Shown: positions 24,881-34,787, numbered from the stretch's first letter. The stretch: DNA of 64,000 nucleotides from Myxococcales bacterium (GCA_016699535.1 CP064980.1:2054001-2118000), one strand, 5' to 3'. Notes: a model not told the origin generated them from the sequence alone. Program-made: numbers and translations.

Positions 24881-26350
24881 TGGGACGAATACAAACGAGC
24901 TTGTGCGATCAGAGCACCAGCCAACCCAGATCGGACTGAAGAGTGTGTTGCCATATCCCTGGTCGCCTTGCTTGCCAATACCTTGCACATTTGAGCCCAC
25001 TGATTTTGCTAAGGTGTACATGATGTCGGAGAGTTTCGCTTGGTTGTTTACATCGATAAACTGCCCAGTTTTGAGTGCTCCGCCGGCGCCGCCACCGACG
25101 ATGGCGAAGTGGTTGCCAAGTTCGTGCGCTCCAGAATAGATGCTTTCAGAGGTGCAGAATACAGCCGTGTTGTCGAGAACCGTTCCAGCGCCTTCCGGAA
25201 TCGCCGCAAGTTGCTTTAGGAAATAAGCATACTCTTCCATCACGTAGCGGGTCGTGTCACTGAGTTTTCCAGAGCCTGTATGGGTTAATCCGAGATGATG
25301 GGATTCGGTGACGCCTGAAACATCGCTCAGAACGGCGTTGGTCTGGGTGCCAATGAATTCAATGTTGAACACCCGTGTCAGATCACAGGCTATGGCAAGG
25401 GCGAGAAGATCGGCCATCGGACGATGGGCCTGACGTGGGCTTTGTCCTGTGCCGAACTCATCACCATCATTTATTTCAATGGGATTTTGAATCTCGGAAC
25501 CCGAGACCGTGGGACGATCCGGACAACTGCAATCAGTGTTCGGATCGCGACGAAGCCTGCGTTCCAAAGCGTCAATCGCTTGCAAATGCTGCTCGATGCG
25601 TTGTTGGTCGTTGATGCTCACACGCTTTTGCAGGGCCTTGGCGTCTTGCAAAATCGCATCGACAACGAGCAGTTGCCGTTGTGCACGTTCATCCATGCTT
25701 GGTGTATTGCCCACGGGACTTGCTCCTGTGGTGCATCCGGCAAATAGCAAATCAAATAGGTTTCGTGGATCAGAATGCAAGGAGATAAAATTTCCATTGG
25801 CGGTGAAGGCGGATTTTCCAGCATGTCCGCCAAAGGAGCATTGCGCGCCCACAAAGTCTTCGCCGTAAGTTGAACGATAGCCACGCGCTCGGAAATCTTC
25901 TGCGATCACCTGATCAATGGAAGCTGCGTTGGCTACGCCCTGGCCAAGTCGATTTCCAGGGTTTCCTGTTCCTGATAGAGCTACAGTGTGATGGATGTTG
26001 TGACTCACACCAGGATCACCACTGTAGGTAGTTGATAGGCGCGATAGAATATTTACTTTGTCTTTAATAGCTGGATCAGCAAGAGGCTCGGTTTGATAAC
26101 GTGGAGTCCAGTTGCTCCCTGTTGTGCTTGGGAAAAACTCATTGATGCTTGAGGTGTTGGGTTGATAGACGCCGCCTCCAAAGTACCAGACGCCAAAGCG
26201 CAGGATCGATGTGCCATCGCCATAGGCTGTGCCGTGCACGTTAAACATCGCTTCAAGGGGAGGAAGGGCTACTGCAATGGCTGCTCCGCCGCACAGACCT
26301 CGCAACAGGGTGCGCCTTGAGATATGTGTTTTGTTCTTGCGTGCTGCCAT
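24674..26350 (-). CDS. DUF1552-family Tat-exported protein
   Basis: A protein of about 500 reliable residues with a Tat signal (THISRRTLLRGLCGGAAIAV). The family is known only as DUF1552, a periplasmic relative of the sulfatase/DUF1501 fold; diagnostic segments are RFGVWYFGGGVYQPN, VNILSRLSTTY, GVSHNIHHTVALSGTG and AHRPMADLLALAIACDLTRV. It starts at ATG 26350 (AGGAG upstream), two bases after the DUF1592 gene, its usual partner. The last 70 or so residues (below about 24905) run antisense through the DASS gene and are basic and odd. A small indel near 24905-24970 probably hides a true stop close to 24880-24905. Confidence 0.82.
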   Translation of the reverse strand: MAARKNKTHISRRTLLRGLCGGAAIAVALPPLEAMFNVHGTAYGDGTSILRFGVWYFGGGVYQPNTSSINEFFPSTTGSNWTPRYQTEPLADPAIKDKVNILSRLSTTYSGDPGVSHNIHHTVALSGTGNPGNRLGQGVANAASIDQVIAEDFRARGYRSTYGEDFVGAQCSFGGHAGKSAFTANGNFISLHSDPRNLFDLLFAGCTTGASPVGNTPSMDERAQRQLLVVDAILQDAKALQKRVSINDQQRIEQHLQAIDALERRLRRDPNTDCSCPDRPTVSGSEIQNPIEINDGDEFGTGQSPRQAHRPMADLLALAIACDLTRVFNIEFIGTQTNAVLSDVSGVTESHHLGLTHTGSGKLSDTTRYVMEEYAYFLKQLAAIPEGAGTVLDNTAVFCTSESIYSGAHELGNHFAIVGGGAGGALKTGQFIDVNNQAKLSDIMYTLAKSVGSNVQGIGKQGDQGYGNTLFSPIWVGWCSDRTSSFVFVPLSPAIELTQKMQHQDDYRCTHEIQNKTGTNHCFHVEHTCTVSNGVRTCRNRQHKRTTCTDANGQHHWR

Positions 26351-26351
26351 T

Positions 26352-28056
26352 CTATTCTCCTGCTCGCTGCCCGAGTAAAAAGGCTTGCGATACAAGCAGT
26401 TCCTCGAGCAAAGGACGGATTTGTCCGGTGGATAAAAACCCTTCCCATTGCGCAGGAAGAACTTCGCTTAGTTCCCAGTCGGTTTCGGTGTGACCCACTA
26501 CACCGCGGAACAGGTGACGTGCGACGCACGCGGCCGCTTCGTCACGCTCGGAAAGCAAATCGGCAATCTGTTCTGGTCCGTCCACTGGCACCTCGGGGGC
26601 ATCGCCGATAGCGGGGAAGGCGCCGGAAATGTCAATCAAGCCGTTGCTATCATTGGGCTCAAGTGCGCCAATGCCGTCAAATGCACCAAAGGCATACCCC
26701 ACCGGATCAAATCTTGAATGGCAACCGACACAACTTGGCTCGGAGATGTGAAGTTCACGCAATTCGCGTTCACTTAGTCCTTGGTTTGCTGCATCTTCGC
26801 GAGCCGCAGCCAATTGGGGTGCGAGATTGGAGGGCGGTGGAGGAACCACGCCGCAAAGTATTTTTTCAAACACGAAGAAGCCTCGCAAAGTTGAAGAGGG
26901 ATGGTCGGTATCGCCTAGGCGTGCAAGAACACCTGCACGACTTAGAATTCCTTTACGCTCCGGCTCTGCTACCTGCATTTCCATAAAGGTTGCCGTATCT
27001 GCTGGCCCCTCAAGTCCATACAAATTAGCCAGGCGACTATTGACGTAGACACGGTCGGTGTTGAACGCTGTCATAAAATTTTGATTGGCTGCACTGAAAC
27101 GATCGAGTAACCACTGGAGCTCCGTTTTCATGTCGGCAAACAGAGCACTGCTTGCGGTCGGATAGACCTCGGTGTTTTTTACGATTTGATCGAGCTCACT
27201 GAGCATAAAGTATTCACTAAGTACGCGCATGATGCCTTGCTCGGCTTTGGGATCGTTTAGCAAGCGTTGAATGTGGGGGCGAAGGGTATCGGGGTTACTC
27301 AACTCGCCACGTTCGGCCGCGTCGAGAAGCTCGCTGTCGGGTGGTAAGTCCCATAGACCTAAACTCAAGCGAGAAGCGATTTCAAAATCGGTGAATCGGC
27401 GAAAGCCGGAAGGATCACTTTGCCCGTTTTCTTCGACATACATAAAATTCGGGCTCTGCAGAAAACCTGCCATCACGTAGGAGATGGCTTCGGCCGAGGA
27501 GCTTGTTGCGGCAAGGGTTTCGTAAAGAGTCTGATAGCGTGATGCTTCATCGGTGGACAGAGGTCTGCGCCATGCCATGCGCCCAAAGCGATTAATAAAG
27601 TGTTGCAAACATACGGTGTCAATCGCCCCAGGATCGCACCCTACAAGCACTGTTGCGCGTGCTTCATCAGCAAAGGCAAGCTCTACCGCATCAAAAGCCG
27701 TCGAACTCATGGTATCCATTTCAGATCCCGCCACTACGGCCTGGTAGGCATTAACAGCCGAAAAATCCGGAGCCGCCGATGGGTGTCGGCAACATACTCA
27801 GCAAATCGCTTTCCTCCGCTGAAAGCTGCAGCAGCACGGCTAACGCGCCGCGAATTTGATTGGGAGTGAGGAGGCGAAGATTCATTTCGCCGGGGCCTGG
27901 TCCGATCACGGTTCGTTCTTTGGATGAAGACGAACTCGAGTTATTGGTAGCGATGATCCCTGTGCAAGCAAAGAGTGCGACGCTTAACACAGCAATGCCT
28001 ATTTCCCTTTTTCTCACCACGTAAAGAGGATTGCAAAGAGCGTACCAGAAACTCAT
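26352..28056 (-). CDS. DUF1592/DUF1588/DUF1585-family c-type-haem-motif lipoprotein, frame broken by one extra base
   Basis: About 567 residues when joined. The upstream frame (28056-27751) encodes a lipoprotein signal (GIAVLSVALFACTG) and the start of the domain (LRLLTPNQIRGALAVLLQ). The downstream frame holds the multi-DUF body: FGRMAWRRPLSTDEASRY, YVMAGFLQSPNFMY, GGxx-like HPSSTLRGFFVFEKILC, and PSCVGCHSRFDPVGYAFGAF with a CxxCH motif. The break is the A5 run at 27761-27765 (plus strand); four bases restore GGSGFSAVNAYQAVVAG. Known as the partner of DUF1552 proteins in planctomycetes and myxobacteria; function unknown, probably polymer degradation or an envelope redox role. Confidence 0.85.
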
Positions 28057-28140
28057 GAGGAAATTATTCCAGTTTTCTGTGGATTGCTTCGGCCAATCAG
28101 AGCATGAGCCGTACCAGGAGCTTCGTAGGCGCCCATGGCT

Positions 28141-30516
28141 CTAGTATTCATCGGCTCCGATGTCATAAGCGCTGCCGCTTGGTCTACTTTCCCCCTCTAT
28201 GTCGTCGATCAGCAGGGGTGTAAGATCCATCCCGTTGTCGATTGCCGTGGCGCCTGACTTCAGATGAAGGTCCTCCGAGCCAGGAGTAAGGTCGACAAAA
28301 GTTGAGGCAGAGCTAACCCCATGGAAGGTAGTCATTCCCGGCGCAGAATTGTCCGAGCTGATGTTATGATTTGAATTTCCCAGGGAAGCTTCAAAGGTAC
28401 TATCGTACGAGTACGAGTTGTAAAAGAAAGCTTTGGCGCCCGAACCAACATCAAGAGCCGCCACGTTTTTGACGTAGATTGTCGATACTGAACCAGAACT
28501 CCACGCTTCACCGATGCAACCATAAACAGTGGGCTGATCGTCAGCTTGTACGCACTGATACAGAGTAGTGTTTTGAACTTCAAGCGAGCATCCGAGGCAG
28601 CTGTCGTGAAGAATTCCAGCGCGTGCGATGTTGTATACCAATGAGTTTTGAACGGTGACGGTAATACTGTTGGTGTTCTCAAGGCCGATGCCGTTTGCAT
28701 CGGAGTTGCTTTGTGCGCCGTGTCCGTCATCGTGCACTATCAAATGATGGAGCAGGATTTGATCGCCGCCCGGACCGATGTTGATGGCGTCATAACTGCC
28801 TGCTGAGTTTGTGGACCACCCGGTTATTTCTAGCCAGGAAATACGCAGGTAAGGGTCTTTGGCCTGGATGGCGTGTCCAGGAGTTGCTGGTGAAAGTATT
28901 GAACCACTTCCCGCAAAACCGTTGTGTTTTGCAACTTCGGCTGAGGTGAGCTCCATATAATAGGAAGCACTGGTGGTGGAGCCGTCAATCCTAACATTTT
29001 CGGTGAATGGAGCGTCGTTGTACATGACGCCCACTTCAATGCGTGTTTCGCTAACAAGATTGCCTTGACGCGCACTTTCCCATGCGTTGATCGCAATAAA
29101 AGCACGCTCAAAACGATAACTTACCGCCGAGTGAGTGCTTGATGCGATCGATTGCAGCGTGACTTGTGTGGTGGATTGCCGGTCAAGGACGTAAATAGTC
29201 TCTTCGCCAGCGCCGCCCGGATCAAGGACCAGTCGATCCCCTCGTCCTACATTGAGGGGAAGGGATGCTCCCGCTGCAAAGCTAACAGCGTTGCTACCAG
29301 CTGTGACTGATGCAGTGCCAATGGCGTAGAGGGTTCCTGAATTTCTGCCGATAGAAAAATAGTTAATGTTTGAGCCGGAACAAATGTTTGCGTCGCATAT
29401 CCCGCTGGTACAGTCTGAGCCCGTGTTGCAACTCTGGCCGTTAATACAACTGCTACACAAACTACCACCGCAATCGATATCTGTTTCGTCTTGGTTTAGC
29501 GTACCATCGGAACATGACGGTGCTTGGCAAACGTTGGCAGTGCAAACGGACGAGCTACAGTCCACGCCGGAGATGCAACTCTGACCAGTTGTACAAGCCC
29601 CACATAAACTACCGCCGCAGTCGATATCTGTTTCATCTTGGTTTTGTACACCATCGGAGCAGGAAGACGTCTGGCAGATGTTCGTGATGCAGACTCCACT
29701 GTTGCAATCACTGCCTATAGAACAACCGGCTCCGTCTGAACAACTGGCGCACGAGCTACCGCCGCAATCGATGTCTGTTTCGTCTTGATTTAGTGCGGTA
29801 TCAGAGCAAGAGGGTGCTTGGCAAGTGTTGCCGGTGCAAACCTTTGAACTGCAGTCGCTGCTGGTCGAGCAGTTTTGTCCGTTGTTGCAGTTCGAACACG
29901 AGCTACCGCCGCAATCGATGTCTGTTTCGTCTTGATTTAGTGCGGCATCAGAGCAAGAGGGTGCTTGGCAAGTGTTGCCGGTGCAAACCTTTGAACTGCA
30001 GTCGCTGCTGGTCGAGCAGTTTTGTCCGCTGTTGCAGCTCGAACACAAGCTACCACCGCAATCGATGTCTGTTTCGTCTTGGTTTTGTACACCATCGGAG
30101 CAGGAAGGTGTCTGACAGACCTTAGCCACACACACATTCGAACTGCAATCGCCGTCGAGGAGGCATCCATTACCATTTGCGCAACGATTGCAGAGACTTC
30201 CTCCGCAATCGGTATCGCTTTCATCTTGACTTAGGATGCCATCTGAACAGGAAAGGTCAAGGCAGACGCCGAGTGCGCAGTTGTTGGTGCTGCAGTCACT
30301 GCTAACAAGGCAAGTGTTTCCTGAAGGACAGGGTTCGCATTGGATCCCGCCGCAATCAATATCGCTTTCGTCTTGATTTTGTATTCCGTCTGAGCACAGG
30401 TTCTGTGGCGTGCCAATCTCGCCGGTATCGCCTAGCTCGCTTGCAACAGGATCGTATCCGAAACGGCCACAACCGACGGCAGTCCATAATAGCAAATGGA
30501 GCAAGCAACGCATCAT
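28141..30516 (-). CDS. Lipoprotein with seven DETDxDCGG Cys repeats and a parallel beta-helix
   Basis: A 791-residue predicted surface lipoprotein: MMRCLLHLLLWTAVGC, then GRFGYDP, the same post-lipobox motif seen in the 46789-49925 gene. Residues about 40-385 are seven repeats of about 49 residues of the form CSDxxxNQDETDxDCGGxxC, each with 8 cysteines and acidic loops that could bind Ca2+. Residues about 385-790 look like a right-handed parallel beta-helix (short Gly/Asn-rich rungs such as SITVTVQNSLVYNIARAG, GCSLEVQNTTLYQC) and end in SRPSGSAYDIGADEY, the ending of 'choice-of-anchor' beta-helix proteins. It may bind or cleave polysaccharides or act as an adhesin (inference). Confidence 0.82.
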   Translation of the reverse strand: MMRCLLHLLLWTAVGCGRFGYDPVASELGDTGEIGTPQNLCSDGIQNQDESDIDCGGIQCEPCPSGNTCLVSSDCSTNNCALGVCLDLSCSDGILSQDESDTDCGGSLCNRCANGNGCLLDGDCSSNVCVAKVCQTPSCSDGVQNQDETDIDCGGSLCSSCNSGQNCSTSSDCSSKVCTGNTCQAPSCSDAALNQDETDIDCGGSSCSNCNNGQNCSTSSDCSSKVCTGNTCQAPSCSDTALNQDETDIDCGGSSCASCSDGAGCSIGSDCNSGVCITNICQTSSCSDGVQNQDETDIDCGGSLCGACTTGQSCISGVDCSSSVCTANVCQAPSCSDGTLNQDETDIDCGGSLCSSCINGQSCNTGSDCTSGICDANICSGSNINYFSIGRNSGTLYAIGTASVTAGSNAVSFAAGASLPLNVGRGDRLVLDPGGAGEETIYVLDRQSTTQVTLQSIASSTHSAVSYRFERAFIAINAWESARQGNLVSETRIEVGVMYNDAPFTENVRIDGSTTSASYYMELTSAEVAKHNGFAGSGSILSPATPGHAIQAKDPYLRISWLEITGWSTNSAGSYDAINIGPGGDQILLHHLIVHDDGHGAQSNSDANGIGLENTNSITVTVQNSLVYNIARAGILHDSCLGCSLEVQNTTLYQCVQADDQPTVYGCIGEAWSSGSVSTIYVKNVAALDVGSGAKAFFYNSYSYDSTFEASLGNSNHNISSDNSAPGMTTFHGVSSASTFVDLTPGSEDLHLKSGATAIDNGMDLTPLLIDDIEGESRPSGSAYDIGADEY
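29370..30415 (-). repeat. Seven tandem 147-bp-period Cys-repeat units
   Basis: DNA repeats with a 147-bp period encode the Cys-rich modules of the lipoprotein above. Units starting near 29793 and 29940 differ at only about five positions, which points to recent duplication or ongoing gene conversion. Confidence 0.8.
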
Positions 30517-31006
30517 TCAATTATAGCATAAATTTATGTTTTCAAGCCATTTAATTCCGTTTTATAAGTAAAATTACTGTATACATGTATTGTGTTGAAG
30601 GAGTATGAACGCGGGCTATTGTTAAAATGGAAAAACAATAGAATAGGCTTTTTTTGCTCGAGAGGTCTGCGGCAGCAACGTGTGGCGACCTTTTCACGTG
30701 TTTATATTCGAGCCTTACGTTGCCTTAGTCTCTCGAGCTCAAATCTCAGTTTAGGGCACGACGGGGAATAGTGTTTAGGCTCTATCCTACCGATCAAGGA
30801 GTATTATTGTGCGTGGCTTTGAAAGGGATGTTGGTAGTCGCGAAGCGGAAGTGCGCCAGCAAGATTTCTCAGAGTATGCGTTATGTCGATGCTTGTAAGA
30901 TGGACCGAAGGGTGAAGGAGGGAACGCCGATTGGATAGTCAGGTAGACGGATCGTTCTAAAAGCGTTGTTTTGACAATTGTGTAGGCCGGGTATAGATGA
31001 AAAGTC
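30517..31006. other. 490-bp divergent intergenic region
   Basis: No gene found. It holds an AT-rich part (30517-30660), with an 8-bp inverted repeat CTATTGTT (30616-30623)/AACAATAG (30634-30641), followed by T7. It also holds the promoter of the downstream lipoprotein gene. The inverted repeat may be an operator or a weak terminator. Confidence 0.6.
30971..30997 (+). promoter_or_regulatory. Sigma70-like promoter of a nearly leaderless gene
   Basis: Perfect TTGACA (30971-30976) and TATAGA (30992-30997), 15 bp apart. The spacing is short, but the start ATG 31007 lies just 9 bases downstream and has no SD, so translation would begin on a leaderless or nearly leaderless mRNA. Confidence 0.5.
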
Positions 31007-31783
31007 ATGCGTTTATGGGTAATGGTTCTTGCTTTGATGGTTGCATGTGCTCATGAGAGTTCGAACCAGAGTCGGTCCTATCGGAATACGAACCCAAGCA
31101 CGCGGCAAACGCAACAAGCAGTCCAAAACTCCGGGGATCCTAAAAGACCACCCCAGCGCTGGATTGACACTGAAGAGTTGCTTGCTGAGCATCCGCGTCA
31201 TCCGCTTGTTCATGGTTTTCCCGCTCACACCAAAGAAGGTTTTGTGATTGCAGATGAGTTTTCTGAGGGGAGGGTGCTGCAAGAGCACGATCTCATTTTG
31301 CAAGTGCTTAGTAGCGAAGGTCAGGTCCGTGATGAATTTATCATCCTTAGTGAAGATGAGTATAAGGAACATCATAACGATCCAAGTTTTCGAACCCGAG
31401 TCGAACAGCGCGTAGCCGCTGCACTCGGTCGTATCAATGCACAACCCGATTCATTCCATTCCTTTTCGTTGCGAGCTGGAAAAAACAAGAAAATCGACGG
31501 AGAAGCTAGCGATCTGACCTTGCACTACGACCCAGATACTCTTTCTGTAAAGGTGAGCCAAGCTAATACGGGTCGTTCGATTCATCGAAAATTGAAGTTT
31601 GAAACGGCCCAGCCTTCTGGTGAGAATCTGTGCCAAGCGGTGGACCCGATGTTAGCGGGAGCTTGGGCTTCACGTTTGCGAGATTTTATCGTGCTTCGCA
31701 TCCGTTTTTCAGGCAAGGTGGACACCTGCCGTCAGCCAGGAGACCGTTTTGAGGTGCTTCAGCTCAGCCATGGAACAGAGTAG
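31007..31783 (+). CDS. Lipoprotein of unknown function
   Basis: A 258-residue protein with a lipoprotein signal MRLWVMVLALMVACAHESS (lipobox MVAC). The next 50 residues are polar and disordered; the rest has mixed alpha/beta content and two cysteines (ENLCQAV, VDTCRQPG) that could form a disulfide. No domain is recognised. Convergent with the OPT transporter gene. Confidence 0.7.
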   Translation: MRLWVMVLALMVACAHESSNQSRSYRNTNPSTRQTQQAVQNSGDPKRPPQRWIDTEELLAEHPRHPLVHGFPAHTKEGFVIADEFSEGRVLQEHDLILQVLSSEGQVRDEFIILSEDEYKEHHNDPSFRTRVEQRVAAALGRINAQPDSFHSFSLRAGKNKKIDGEASDLTLHYDPDTLSVKVSQANTGRSIHRKLKFETAQPSGENLCQAVDPMLAGAWASRLRDFIVLRIRFSGKVDTCRQPGDRFEVLQLSHGTE

Positions 31784-31793
31784 CGCCGTGGCG

Positions 31794-33518
31794 CTATTGA
31801 AAACTTAGGACACCAAGCATTGCATCGACTATGCCAACGAGACTTTCTCCGGCAATGAGACCCGCTGCAATAACCAAAACAAAACGAGTGGACCATGTTT
31901 TTGCGTATTTGAAAGTAAGTGCAGCAAGCATAGCTCCCAAAAACATCGAAATGCTGTTCCAAGCGGGCAAAACAAAAGCCAACCCCATACTTGCCGCGCT
32001 TGGTATATAGTTTAGAGCAGCTGAACTCATGCGGTTCTCTGCTAAAGCTAAGAGCAATCCTACGAATGCAGCAACGCCCATTGCGGTTGTGCTATGAGGC
32101 GGAAGGTGCTGCCAGCCATGCATGAAAACTTCTGCTACGGCCTTCCACGTAGCAACTGCCGGTGCTGGCCACTGAGGCGTTAGTAGAAGCTTTTTTGGAT
32201 CGGGCAGAAGCATTGTGTAAACGACGGATCCAACAACTGAACCCGCAACTACTCCTAAGAGTTGCCCAACGCCTTGGACTTCTGGTTTTGCTTTTAGAAT
32301 ATATCCTGCTTTTAGGTCATGCATCATGTCCGCGCATTGACTTGCTGCTCCGCCGGTCACGTTTGCAGCCATGAGGTTGTTGGTGGGATTTGAAGGGGAA
32401 ATCACAGCAAAAGACATTTGGGTGATTTTGCCCATCGCGCCGATTGGCGTGATGCCGGTTTCGCCAGCGACACGCGCAGCGACGACAGCAAGCACAAGGG
32501 TTAGTACAACAGCACACAATGCTTCAAATATTCCAATATCGAAGAAAGTGATTTGCAGCGCGACAACAAAAAGACAGGCCAAAAGCGACAATGCAATGAA
32601 AGGTTTCTGATGGCTTATGTTTCTCTCAGAAGAAAGAGTTAATGATTTACGTTTTGTTTTTAGAAGTCCCGGAAGTTGCAAGGCGAACGACATCAATGAG
32701 GCAACTACCATTAGGGTGACCCCAGGCCATAAAAGCCATTCCAATCCCGTAGCAAACAAAGAAACTTCGGGTGTTGCTTGCGGTATCGACACCCAACCTT
32801 GAGCGATAACCCATGGAAGTAGAATGCCCCAAGCTACAATGGCGCCAAGCAAGAGCGAAACCCCAGCCCGTGGGCCAATAATGGCTCCAAAACCGAGCAT
32901 CAACAAGGAAGGATCAAGGGCGAACCCTAGTTTGCTGAAGGATAGAGTAGACGATGCTTTCGTTGTTGCGGGTATGGAAACATGCAACGCGCCTGGTATG
33001 CCAAATTTAGCAAGGCCGTGACTAAAACTATCGAAGATTTTAAGCGATGCGGCGACTACCCCGGCTGTGAGCAGTGCTTGAATGCGACGGCTTGCCTCTT
33101 TGCCTTTTTCATAAATGTTTTGCAGGGTCTCAGCGGTGGCGATTCCTGAGGGGAAAGAAAGTTCCGCAACTAAATAAGGGCGGAGAAACAAGCCCACTAC
33201 GACTCCCAACAAGCTTACGGACAAAACCCAGAGCATCAGTTGCCATAGAGCGAGGCTCTGATTGGTAATCAGTGTGAGTGCTGGGATGGGTGCGACAAGA
33301 CCCGCTCCCGCAATCGATGCCGCGGCTGATGCAGTGGTTTGGTTGAGATTGTTTTCTAGAATGCCCCAGGAGGATGCTAACTTTACACGATGAAGGCCTT
33401 GCCACCATCCGTAGCTCAACAAAGCTGCGGTGATTGACATGTTGAAGGACCAGCCTATTTTAAGCCCAGCGTAGATATTGCAAGGGCACAGCAATGCACC
33501 TAGGAGCATACCTGTCAC
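31794..33518 (-). CDS. OPT-superfamily oligopeptide/metal transporter
   Basis: A multi-span inner-membrane permease of the OPT superfamily (574 residues visible). The opening MLLGALLCPCNIYAGLKIGW matches the conserved first span, AELSFPSGIATAETLQNIYE is the family's most conserved loop and DMMHDLKAGYILKAKPEVQG is the cytoplasmic motif of TIGR00733-type members. Substrates in this group are peptides or metal chelates; none can be assigned here. The frame upstream of GTG 33518 stays open to a TGA near 33574 without an ATG, and its residues (SLKSAKELSFRAIV) look like genuine N-terminus. The true start is therefore uncertain, and an indel there is possible. Confidence 0.85.
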   Translation of the reverse strand: MTGMLLGALLCPCNIYAGLKIGWSFNMSITAALLSYGWWQGLHRVKLASSWGILENNLNQTTASAAASIAGAGLVAPIPALTLITNQSLALWQLMLWVLSVSLLGVVVGLFLRPYLVAELSFPSGIATAETLQNIYEKGKEASRRIQALLTAGVVAASLKIFDSFSHGLAKFGIPGALHVSIPATTKASSTLSFSKLGFALDPSLLMLGFGAIIGPRAGVSLLLGAIVAWGILLPWVIAQGWVSIPQATPEVSLFATGLEWLLWPGVTLMVVASLMSFALQLPGLLKTKRKSLTLSSERNISHQKPFIALSLLACLFVVALQITFFDIGIFEALCAVVLTLVLAVVAARVAGETGITPIGAMGKITQMSFAVISPSNPTNNLMAANVTGGAASQCADMMHDLKAGYILKAKPEVQGVGQLLGVVAGSVVGSVVYTMLLPDPKKLLLTPQWPAPAVATWKAVAEVFMHGWQHLPPHSTTAMGVAAFVGLLLALAENRMSSAALNYIPSAASMGLAFVLPAWNSISMFLGAMLAALTFKYAKTWSTRFVLVIAAGLIAGESLVGIVDAMLGVLSFQ

Positions 33519-33716
33519 AATTGCGCGGAAACTGAGTTCTTTAGCGGATTTCAGGCTTTCGATCTGTGGATCAATAACAACTCAAACTAGGAATTTTTTT
33601 CACAAAATTCAAGATGTATTTCTGTTTGAGGTCTCGATCATATCTTACGTTTTCTTTTCCTTTAAAAGAAGCAATCAACGCTTGATACTTGCGATAAATT
33701 TTCATCAACTTGGCTT

Positions 33717-34109
33717 ATGCAATTCCAAAAAACCTCCACATCCAAAACATTGGCGCTCATTGCGCATGACAACAAAAAAGCCGACATGGTTGCATTTGCC
33801 ATGGAGCACGCAAACACTTTGAAGAAGTATCAGTTGGTTGGAACAGGAACCACCGGAAAGCTACTCCAAGAGAAATGTGATCTTGATGTCACTTTGTTTT
33901 TATCTGGCCCAGTTGGGGGCGATGCGCAGATAGCTGCGATGGTTGCTGAGGGTAAGATTAAAGCCGTGTTTTTCTTCATTGATCCGCTAGGAAAACATCC
34001 TCATGATCCAGACATTCAAGGCTTGATGCGCATCTGCAACGTTCACGACGTTCCTCTCGCCACAAATGCAGCAACTGCCAAGTACATTATCTCGAATCAT
34101 GCCCTTTGA
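33717..34109 (+). CDS. mgsA: Methylglyoxal synthase
   Basis: Converts dihydroxyacetone phosphate to methylglyoxal and phosphate, a bypass of lower glycolysis. At 130 residues it has the family's usual length. Signature segments are LVGTGTTGKLL (phosphate site), FLSGPVGGDAQIAAMV with the catalytic Asp69, and IDPLGKHPHDPDIQGLMRIC followed by VHDVPLATN. It is convergent with the HAD phosphatase gene. Confidence 0.95.
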   Translation: MQFQKTSTSKTLALIAHDNKKADMVAFAMEHANTLKKYQLVGTGTTGKLLQEKCDLDVTLFLSGPVGGDAQIAAMVAEGKIKAVFFFIDPLGKHPHDPDIQGLMRICNVHDVPLATNAATAKYIISNHAL

Positions 34110-34139
34110 TTGCTGAAGGGTTTATCCGACACTGGATGT

Positions 34140-34787
34140 CTAGAGGAATGCGCAAAGATCGGTGAGTGTTTCAAGTGGATGCGTTGGCGATTCTGCGAGC
34201 AATGTTGCTCGAGGATTCGGTCCCCAGAGTGCGGCGGCACTTGCTAGGCCACCGCGCTTCGCGCTTTGTAGATCGAATACGGCATCGCCTACATATACCG
34301 TTTGTTCTGGCGCTACGCCAAGACGTTTGCAGGCCAAATGCAGCGGTGCAGGGTGAGGCTTGTGCTTTGTGGTGTCTTCAGCAAAGACCATGGTATCCAG
34401 GTGTTGCGATAGGCCATGTTGTTTGATCGACATCATGGCTGAATCACAATGCTTGGATGTTACGATCCCGCAGTGCTTGACGCGTGAGCGAATCTGAGCG
34501 AGTGCATCGAGAGTGCCCCCGTAGAGCTGCATTTCAGGAATGAGTTTTTGATTGTGCGTGCGATAGTGTTGTGTCATCAAAAGGGCAGTGTCCGGATTCC
34601 CAGAAATCTCCAGCATTTGTTGCATGAGTGGACGTCCCAAACGTGCCGTGATTGCAGCTTCATCGAGTGCATGATCCGGTAAAAAAGTATCAAGCGTGTG
34701 GAGAAAGGATTCGATGATCTTCGGTATGGAATAAAGCAGTGTTCCGTCAAGATCGAAAAGCACCGCACGGTAACTCACTTCGCACAT
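34140..34787 (-). CDS. HAD-superfamily hydrolase (phosphoglycolate-phosphatase-like)
   Basis: About 215 residues. HAD motifs: I AVLFDLDGTLLYS (nucleophile and acid/base Asp), II CGIVTSKH, III with Lys in KHKPHPAPLHLACKRLG, IV YVGDAVFDLQSAKRGG. A helical cap lies between I and II (subclass IA). Its size and motifs fit PpaX or Gph-type phosphatases, but the substrate is not determined. ATG 34787 is preferred (AGGAG upstream); GTG 34796 is possible. It lies downstream of leuB in the same direction and may be the last gene of that operon. Confidence 0.85.
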   Translation of the reverse strand: MCEVSYRAVLFDLDGTLLYSIPKIIESFLHTLDTFLPDHALDEAAITARLGRPLMQQMLEISGNPDTALLMTQHYRTHNQKLIPEMQLYGGTLDALAQIRSRVKHCGIVTSKHCDSAMMSIKQHGLSQHLDTMVFAEDTTKHKPHPAPLHLACKRLGVAPEQTVYVGDAVFDLQSAKRGGLASAAALWGPNPRATLLAESPTHPLETLTDLCAFL

